Of a stretch of DNA of 64,000 bases, positions 58,912-64,000 are shown one piece after another; the first letter of the stretch is position 1, and every line of letters starts with the position of its first letter. The position numbers and the translations under genes were made by a program. A model generated the notes under the pieces. That model was given only the letters and a program-made list of their open reading frames with translations, was not told where the DNA came from and searched no databases. The DNA is from Shimia sp040370365 (lineage in GTDB: Bacteria; Pseudomonadota; Alphaproteobacteria; Rhodobacterales; Rhodobacteraceae), in NCBI RefSeq assembly GCF_040370365.1, contig NZ_BAABWQ010000004.1:62001-126000 (forward strand), given 5' to 3'.

Positions 58912-60570
58912 TCAGCTCGGATCGCGGAACCGGTTCACAATCGGATAGCGCCGGTCCAGCCAAAACGCCTTCTTGCTCAACCGCGCGCCGGGTGCCGACT
59001 GGAAACGTTTGTATTCACTGATATAGACCAGATGCTCCACGCGCTTCACGGTCTCCCGCGCATAACCCGCGGCGACACAATCTGCGACAGATTTGTCCTC
59101 ATCCACCAGCATGTAAAGGATCGCATCCAAGATATCATAGGGGGGCAGACTGTCATCGTCGCGCTGATCTGGCCGCAATTCGGCAGACGGCGGCTTGTCG
59201 ATGATGGCCACCGGAATGACCTCGCCTTCCGGCCCATTCATCCAATCCCGATGCACATTGTTGCGCCAGCGCGAGGTCTCAAACACGCGGGTTTTGTACA
59301 TGTCTTTGATCGGATTATACCCGCCCGCCATGTCGCCATAAATTGTGGCATATCCCACTGCAACTTCGCTCTTGTTGCCTGTGGTCAGCAGCATCTCGCC
59401 AAACTTATTGGACATGGCCATCAACAAAAGGCCACGCAAACGGCTTTGAATGTTCTCCTCCGCCAACCCCGGCTCCAAGCCTGCAAACAAGGGCGCCAAC
59501 GTGTTGGTGATCGCCGCGCGCCCCTCGGCAATTGGCACATAATCGTAGTGCACACCAAGACGCTTTGCGATGTCCTCAGCGTCATCAAGAGAGCCTTGGG
59601 ACGTATATTCTGACGGCAACATCACACAGCGCACATTGTCCGCGCCAAGCGCGTCAACCGCAATGGTCGCCACAAGCGCGCTGTCGATCCCCCCGGATAG
59701 TCCCAGAAGCACCTTTTGAAAGCCGCTTTTGTTCATGTAATCGCGCAACGCTTCGACACAGACACGATAGTCTTGCTCCTCGCCAGCCGGCAAAACCGCT
59801 CTTGGCCCTTCTTTGCAACGCCAACCCTCGTCGGTACGTTCAAAATCTACATGCGCCACAGCTTCGTCAAACACCGGCAACTGCATGGCCAACTGCCCGC
59901 CGGGGTTGAGCACAAATGAGCCACCATCAAACACCTGATCGTCCTGTCCACCAACCATGTTAAGATAAACAAGGGGGAGCCCTGTTTCGACCACACGCGC
60001 CACCATGTGGTTCATGCGCCGGTCAAATTTGTCGCGATAATAGGGCGAACCATTTGGCACGATGAGAATTTCGGCACCCGTTTCCTCAAGCGTTTCAGGA
60101 ACATCTCCGAACCAAGCATCTTCGCAAATCGGGGATCCAATACGTACACCGTTTACGTTGTACGGCCCCCCCATTGGGCCCTGCACGAACAAACGCTCCT
60201 CGTCAAACACTGTGTAATTTGGAAGATGATGTTTGAGTTGAGTATGGACAATCTCCCCGCCCTTCAAAACGAAATAGGCATTGTACAACAAACCGTCTTT
60301 GGACAGAGGTCCACCAATCGCGACAGCAGGGCCGTCTGCGCAGTCCTCAGCCAACTTCTCGATTTCAGCCAAAGCTGCGGCCTGCAATGCGGGTTTTAGG
60401 ATCAGGTCTTGCGCATTGTAGCCCACGACAAACATCTCGGGAAACGCCACCATGTCCGCACCTGCTGATTTGGCCTGTTTCCAAACACTGCGCGCCGTAT
60501 CAGCATTGCCCGCCACATCACCCATCACCGGGTTCGCCTGCGCCAAAGTCAAACGAAATGTATCTGCCAT
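58912..60570 (-). CDS. nadE: Glutamine-hydrolysing NAD+ synthetase
   Basis: A 552-residue enzyme with two domains. The N-terminal nitrilase domain supplies ammonia from glutamine: FPEMFVVGYNAQDLIL, LKHHLPNYTVFDEERLF and GSPICEDAWFGDVPE with the catalytic cysteine. The C-terminal NAD synthetase carries VLLGLSGGIDSALVATIAVD (the SGGxDS ATP motif), LTTGNKSEVAVGYATIYGDM and a VAIIDKPPSAELRPDQRDDD block. It makes NAD+ from nicotinic acid adenine dinucleotide. The start at 60570 (MADTFRLTLAQANPVMGD) follows GGGAAGAAG. An open frame extends upstream to 60813 without family content. Confidence 0.96.
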   Translation of the reverse strand: MADTFRLTLAQANPVMGDVAGNADTARSVWKQAKSAGADMVAFPEMFVVGYNAQDLILKPALQAAALAEIEKLAEDCADGPAVAIGGPLSKDGLLYNAYFVLKGGEIVHTQLKHHLPNYTVFDEERLFVQGPMGGPYNVNGVRIGSPICEDAWFGDVPETLEETGAEILIVPNGSPYYRDKFDRRMNHMVARVVETGLPLVYLNMVGGQDDQVFDGGSFVLNPGGQLAMQLPVFDEAVAHVDFERTDEGWRCKEGPRAVLPAGEEQDYRVCVEALRDYMNKSGFQKVLLGLSGGIDSALVATIAVDALGADNVRCVMLPSEYTSQGSLDDAEDIAKRLGVHYDYVPIAEGRAAITNTLAPLFAGLEPGLAEENIQSRLRGLLLMAMSNKFGEMLLTTGNKSEVAVGYATIYGDMAGGYNPIKDMYKTRVFETSRWRNNVHRDWMNGPEGEVIPVAIIDKPPSAELRPDQRDDDSLPPYDILDAILYMLVDEDKSVADCVAAGYARETVKRVEHLVYISEYKRFQSAPGARLSKKAFWLDRRYPIVNRFRDPS

Positions 60571-60794
60571 GGTCTTCTTCCCTAACGCCCTGCGTATGAT
60601 CGAAGATGTAGCAGACACAGCCGCAGGGAAAAGCGCAAACATTATCCATATGTCGACATCCCTTTGCCGAAACCTGCAAATTTTGCAAAACAGTTTGCCC
60701 CAGAACAGACCATGCCCTAAAATCACGCAAAACACCGCAAGGTGATGGGGATGTGCCTCACATTCAGTTTGAGGCCAAAGTGGGACGACAAAAT

Positions 60795-62201
60795 ATGAGC
60801 AGAACACAGGCACTTACACTAGCCATCCTGTTGGCCGGCACAGCCGCCTTCGCACAGGACAGCCAAGTTCTGACCAAGCAATATGATGACGGCGGCGTGT
60901 ACGAAGGCACTTTCAAAGGTGGCTTGCAACATGGGACCGGGATCTACCGACTGCCGAATGGATATGAGTACGAAGGCGAATGGGTCGACGGCGAGATCCT
61001 GGGTCAAGGCATGGCTCGGTTTCCCAATGGCTCCGTCTACGAAGGCGCTTTTGCCAAAGGCAAGCCACATGGATTTGGCAAGATCACTTTTACTGACAAT
61101 GGCACCTACGAGGGTGACTGGACCGATGGGAAGATCACTGGCACTGGCGTGGTCTCTTATGCAAATGGCGCCCGCTATGAGGGGCAGTTCTTAAACGCCA
61201 ATCATCACGGCAAGGGTGTGATGATCACACCCTCCGGATACCGTTACGAAGGTGACTGGGTTGGCGGCATTAAAGAAGGCCTTGCCAAAATCACCTACAA
61301 AGACGGAACCATCTATGATGGAGAGGTGAAAGACGGGGCGCGCGCTGGACAAGGTCGCCTGACCATGCCCGGTGGACTGGTCTACGAAGGCACCTGGGTT
61401 GACGGTCAAATTGACGGCAACGGCACGCTTACCCAACCCAACGGCGACGTCTACGTCGGCGATCTGGTTGGCGGGCAACGCCAAGGCAAAGGCATGGTGA
61501 CCTATGCCAATGGCGACACCTATGAGGGCGACTTCAACGGTGATCTGCGCCACGGCCTAGGCACCTTTTCAGGTAGCGAAGGCTACCAGTACGTCGGCAA
61601 TTGGGTTGATGGCGTCATGGAAGGAAACGGTCGCGTCACCTACTCCGATGGCTCGATTTATGATGGGCAATTTGTCGATGACCTCGTCGAAGGCCAAGGG
61701 AAGATCACCTATACCGACGGCTCGACATATGAAGGCGATTGGATCGCCGGTGTCATCAACGGCGTTGGGAAAGCCGTCTATGCCAACGGCCTGATCTATG
61801 AAGGTGACTTCAAAGACGCCAAAAACCATGGCCGTGGGGTCATGACTTACGCTGATGGCTACCGCTATGAAGGCGAATGGCACGAAGGCCAACGTCATGG
61901 CATGGGCAAAACCACATATGCCGATGGCGCTGTTTATACGGGACAGTTTTCAAGCGGCCAGCGCGACGGCATCGGAGAAATCGTGATGCCAGATGGCTTT
62001 AGCTACTCCGGCGAATGGGCAGATGGCGAAATCGAGGGGGTCGGTGTGGCCACCTATGCCAACGGCGACATTTACGAGGGCACTTTCAAAGGCGGCAAGC
62101 GCCAAGGCGAGGGCACCATGAAATATGCCTCCGGCGAAGAGCGCAGCGGCAATTGGGCGGACGGGTCACTCACACAAGACACCCAACAAAACGACGGCTA
62201 G
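60795..62201 (+). CDS. Secreted MORN-repeat protein
   Basis: A 468-residue exported protein. The signal peptide MSRTQALTLAILLAGTAAFA precedes 19 tandem MORN repeats of 23 residues (about 35-457), each with a Y-E-G-x-W/F core and an x-G-x-G strand pair (for example VYEGTFKGGLQHGTG). MORN arrays form long beta-hairpin sheets that bind lipids or act as scaffolds. The array is unusually long and regular for a free-standing bacterial protein. It lies 224 bases from the nadE start, divergent, and ends in a strong terminator. Function unknown. Confidence 0.9.
   Translation: MSRTQALTLAILLAGTAAFAQDSQVLTKQYDDGGVYEGTFKGGLQHGTGIYRLPNGYEYEGEWVDGEILGQGMARFPNGSVYEGAFAKGKPHGFGKITFTDNGTYEGDWTDGKITGTGVVSYANGARYEGQFLNANHHGKGVMITPSGYRYEGDWVGGIKEGLAKITYKDGTIYDGEVKDGARAGQGRLTMPGGLVYEGTWVDGQIDGNGTLTQPNGDVYVGDLVGGQRQGKGMVTYANGDTYEGDFNGDLRHGLGTFSGSEGYQYVGNWVDGVMEGNGRVTYSDGSIYDGQFVDDLVEGQGKITYTDGSTYEGDWIAGVINGVGKAVYANGLIYEGDFKDAKNHGRGVMTYADGYRYEGEWHEGQRHGMGKTTYADGAVYTGQFSSGQRDGIGEIVMPDGFSYSGEWADGEIEGVGVATYANGDIYEGTFKGGKRQGEGTMKYASGEERSGNWADGSLTQDTQQNDG
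60897..62166 (+). repeat. Array of 19 MORN-coding 69-bp repeats
   Basis: The coding DNA contains 19 successive 69-base units, each encoding a 23-residue MORN unit. The units are diverged in DNA (codon wobble differs), so the array is old and under protein-level selection rather than recently amplified. Confidence 0.85.
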
Positions 62202-62224
62202 TGCGCCGCACTTCACAATGTAAG

Positions 62225-62256
62225 AAAGCCGCGCATTTTGCGCGGCTTTTGTTTTT
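62225..62256 (+). terminator. Rho-independent terminator after the MORN gene
   Basis: AAAGCCGCGC (62225-62234) pairs with GCGCGGCTTT (62240-62249) with loop ATTTT, followed by a T-rich run. It lies 24 bases after the stop codon and 26 bases before the convergent SDR gene. Confidence 0.93.
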
Positions 62257-62274
62257 GTCTCACGGCTTGCCCTA

Positions 62275-62934
62275 CTACCACGGCACACGAGCACCGCTAT
62301 AGTCAAAGAAACCACCGCTCTCCTGAGGTGTCAGCGCCTCAAGCACCGACAAAAGATTTTCTGCAGCCTCCCTTGGACCGACCTTCTTGTGGGCTGGGTA
62401 ACTGGCGGTAAAGTCTGTTTCAACGGTCCCCGGATGCAACGCAACACATATGGCGTGCTTGTGCGTACGCGCCACCTCGATCGCCCCAGTGTGCAACACT
62501 TGATTGAGCGCCGCCTTAGAACTTCGATACGAATACCAACCACCTGCTCTGTTGTCTCCAATTGAGCCAACGCGCGCTGACAACACTGCAAACACGCTCC
62601 GGCTTTGGCGCGGTAACCAACGTCCGAGCTGCTTCATGACCAAGGCAGGACCAATGGTGTTTACCGCAAACTGCGCCGCCATCTCAGCGGCTGTCAGCTC
62701 ACGCAATGCCTTCTCCGGCCGCACATCGGTGCTGCTTAAGGCACCAGTGGCAACAAACACCATGTCAAACGGCCCTGATATGCCTGACAAAACCCGCTCA
62801 ACTGTCTCTGGCGCCGCAAACTCCAAACCATCACGCCGCCGCGACAGTCCAACAACCTCATCCCCCCGCACCCGCGCCTGATCTGCCACGGCTTCCCCGA
62901 TCCCACCACTGTCCCCAATAACCAAAGCTCGCAC
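62275..62934 (-). CDS. SDR-family oxidoreductase (C-factor-like)
   Basis: A 219-residue short-chain dehydrogenase of the compact CsgA/C-factor type. The cofactor loop is GDSGGIGEAVA (8-18), the catalytic tetrad is in SARVGSIGDN (serine) and WYSYRSSKAAL (YxxxK), and the C-terminal region ALHPGTVETDF is typical. The substrate is unknown; such proteins act in signalling or in small-molecule reduction. It converges with the MORN gene and has no operon partner in this window. Confidence 0.85.
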   Translation of the reverse strand: MRALVIGDSGGIGEAVADQARVRGDEVVGLSRRRDGLEFAAPETVERVLSGISGPFDMVFVATGALSSTDVRPEKALRELTAAEMAAQFAVNTIGPALVMKQLGRWLPRQSRSVFAVLSARVGSIGDNRAGGWYSYRSSKAALNQVLHTGAIEVARTHKHAICVALHPGTVETDFTASYPAHKKVGPREAAENLLSVLEALTPQESGGFFDYSGARVPW

Positions 62935-63136
62935 GGTTTCCTCCTCATCGTTCTATTTTAGTACGCTGCGCCGCGGTCAATGGATGTCTATTCTTCCCTT
63001 GGACAAGAACATTCAGAGGTGAACACAGCCCGCTCTGGGAGGAGCAAAGTATCGAAGTTTCCACTGCGCCTGCCACCAGAAAACCATGAACTTTTTTGGC
63101 TTTTCATTTACCTGCCGACATGTATAACTCCCTGCT

Positions 63137-63223
63137 ATGACCACGATCAAACATATCGCAACTGACGCGCGCCTTCCGGCGCCCTTTGCCCGTGGCATTG
63201 ACCTACTCCTAGTCCGCCTCTGA
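63137..63223 (+). CDS. Leucine leader peptide upstream of cupin-leuA
   Basis: A 28-codon frame that starts MTTIKHIATDARLPAPFARG and ends IDLLLVRL-stop. The final residues hold Leu-Leu-Leu-Val-Arg-Leu, with two rare CTA codons, an arrangement typical of attenuation leaders for leucine synthesis. The stop codon lies within a long hairpin (63217-63254). A TATAAC sequence at 63123-63128 could be a -10 element so close to the ATG that the message may start near it. No ordinary ribosome binding site precedes the ATG. Control of the downstream cupin and leuA genes by leucyl-tRNA supply is inferred. Confidence 0.7.
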   Translation: MTTIKHIATDARLPAPFARGIDLLLVRL

Positions 63224-63254
63224 GCGTGACCCTGTCGGCGCACGTGCTCAGAGG
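63217..63254 (+). promoter_or_regulatory. Attenuation-type hairpin overlapping the leader stop
   Basis: CCTCTGAGC (63217-63225) and GCTCAGAGG (63246-63254) form a 9-bp perfect stem, with further pairing GTG/CAC inside. The left arm includes the last Leu codon and the stop of the leader peptide, so ribosome position would decide whether it forms. A second weaker stem (GACAT at 63256-63260 with ATGTC at 63272-63276) follows. There is no T-run, so the exact mechanism is unclear. Confidence 0.6.
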
Positions 63255-63324
63255 AGACATCTTCGCGTCGAATGTCCCAAACCCAACCGGTTTCTGACAA
63301 CTTTCAGGACACTAGGAATTTCAA

Positions 63325-63681
63325 ATGCATAAAATCAATCTCGCTGAAAAACTCTCTCATTTTTCAAGCCACTGGGATCCACATGTGGTCGCCAGCTACA
63401 ATGACAACGACGTCATGGTCGTCAAGTTTCAGGGCGAATACGCCTTCCACCAACACGCCACCACCGATGATTTCTTTCTGGTGTTGGAGGGCAGCGTGAC
63501 CATGGACTACGACAACGCGCCCTCGGTCACCTTCGGCCCAGGCGAACTGGTCATTGTCCCCAAAGGTCAAATTCACCGCCCCCGAGCTGAGCAGGAGGTC
63601 AAAGTCCTTCTGATCGAGCCCAAAGGCGAACCCAACAGTGGGGACAGCGACACGCCGCCTGCCCCCAAACCGCATATCTGA
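63325..63681 (+). CDS. Cupin-domain protein before leuA
   Basis: A 118-residue single-domain cupin. The metal-binding boxes are GEYAFHQHATTDDFFLVLEGS (two histidines and a glutamate-like position) and FGPGELVIVPKGQIHRPRAEQE (the last histidine). Small cupins of this kind are common; the reaction is unknown. It has a site (AGGAATTT) and lies 16 bases before leuA. Being between the leucine leader and leuA, it should be co-regulated with leucine synthesis, for reasons not clear. Confidence 0.88.
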   Translation: MHKINLAEKLSHFSSHWDPHVVASYNDNDVMVVKFQGEYAFHQHATTDDFFLVLEGSVTMDYDNAPSVTFGPGELVIVPKGQIHRPRAEQEVKVLLIEPKGEPNSGDSDTPPAPKPHI

Positions 63682-63697
63682 ACAGGAACAAGAAACA

Positions 63698-64000
63698 ATG
63701 TCTGACAACAAAGTCCTGATTTTTGACACCACATTGCGCGACGGCGAGCAAAGCCCTGGCGCCACCATGACCCACGACGAGAAGCTGGAAATTGCCAGCA
63801 TGCTTGATGACATGGGTGTGGACATCATCGAAGCGGGTTTCCCAATTGCCTCAGAGGGCGACTTCGCTGCTGTCTCCGAGATCGCTAAGAACTCCGTTCG
63901 TTCTCGTATCTGCGGTCTCGCACGGGCCAATATCACCGATATCGACCGCTGCTGGGAGGCGGTGAAACATGCGGAGAAAAACCGCATTCACACGTTCATC
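63698..64000 (+). CDS. leuA: 2-isopropylmalate synthase (3' truncated by window edge)
   Basis: The first 101 codons of the enzyme that condenses acetyl-CoA with 2-oxoisovalerate, the first committed step of leucine synthesis. MSDNKVLIFDTTLRDGEQSP is the DRE-TIM barrel signature, with the metal residue in TTLRDGEQ. IIEAGFPIASEGDFAAV follows as expected. The window ends within the barrel (NRIHTFI). Downstream of the cupin gene and the leucine leader. Confidence 0.97.
   Translation, partial: MSDNKVLIFDTTLRDGEQSPGATMTHDEKLEIASMLDDMGVDIIEAGFPIASEGDFAAVSEIAKNSVRSRICGLARANITDIDRCWEAVKHAEKNRIHTFI

Noticed and set aside
1..64000. CRISPR arrays, insertion sequences, integrases, phage genes, rRNA operons
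   Set aside because: I looked for regular direct repeats, transposase motifs and rRNA landmarks and saw none.

Overview
The window is ordinary chromosomal DNA of an alphaproteobacterium, most likely a marine Rhodobacteraceae member of the Roseobacter group. I infer this from the protein sequences, the moderately high GC content, and gene orders I recognise: a bamE-like gene divergent from yceD-rpmF-plsX-fabH-ihfA-merR; dgt-argS-SPOR-nagZ-scpA-scpB; a double-length dCTP deaminase beside a tRNA-Pro; and riboswitch-gcvT-gcvH-gcvP. I see no phage, insertion sequence, CRISPR array or rRNA. Most of the window is core metabolism with short intergenic gaps and many 1-8 bp gene overlaps.

Layout. 1-307: end of enolase. 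0.5-1.3 kb: an AT-rich orphan with a peptidoglycan-binding-like motif. 1.3-6.5 kb: OprB-type porin plus exported amidohydrolase (minus strand), a cupin/desaturase pair, and anmK. 6.5-12.6 kb: tyrS, a TetR gene between a YCII-MAPEG pair and an SDR dehydrogenase, an uncharacterised protein with an Ada-like half metal site, a HAD phosphatase and a MaoC hydratase. 12.6-13.2 kb: remains of a SnoaL-like gene with two frameshifts. 13.2-15.9 kb: ribF, a YcgN-type protein, a threonine aldolase and a small conserved protein. 16-19 kb: hydrolase, HCCA isomerase and prs. 19-23.4 kb: an accessory patch with lipoproteins, a NalP-like subtilase autotransporter, an AT-rich orphan and a 31-residue glycine-rich cationic peptide gene.

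23.4-26.6 kb: an Uup-type ABC-F ATPase, an OlsB-like acyltransferase and a BamE-like lipoprotein. 26.7-31.7 kb: the fatty-acid/phospholipid and IHF cluster, then tRNA-Pro. 31.7-39.7 kb: dcd, a small protein and the segregation/cell-wall/argS/dgt operon read leftwards. 39.8-46.5 kb: an A-type Fe-S carrier, an EamA transporter, xthA, an SRAP protein whose catalytic Cys2 is replaced by Pro, and tesA divergent from ybbA-ybbP. 46.6-51.5 kb: the glycine cleavage operon behind a tandem glycine riboswitch. 51.5-58.4 kb: an NsrR/Rrf2 regulator, MgtE, an exported metallo-beta-lactamase-fold hydrolase, a DUF1353-like lipoprotein, gltX and a membrane protein. 58.5-64 kb: RidA, NAD synthetase, a secreted 19-repeat MORN protein, an SDR, and a cupin-leuA unit preceded by a leucine-rich leader peptide.

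The most novel items are the small glycine-rich peptide at 23124-23219, the Pro2 SRAP variant, the leucine leader before cupin-leuA, and the frameshifted SnoaL-like gene. I found no clearly new multi-gene defence or biosynthetic system. Start codons were chosen by reading the ribosome binding sites and domain boundaries by eye. All family assignments come from sequence recognition without a database search.
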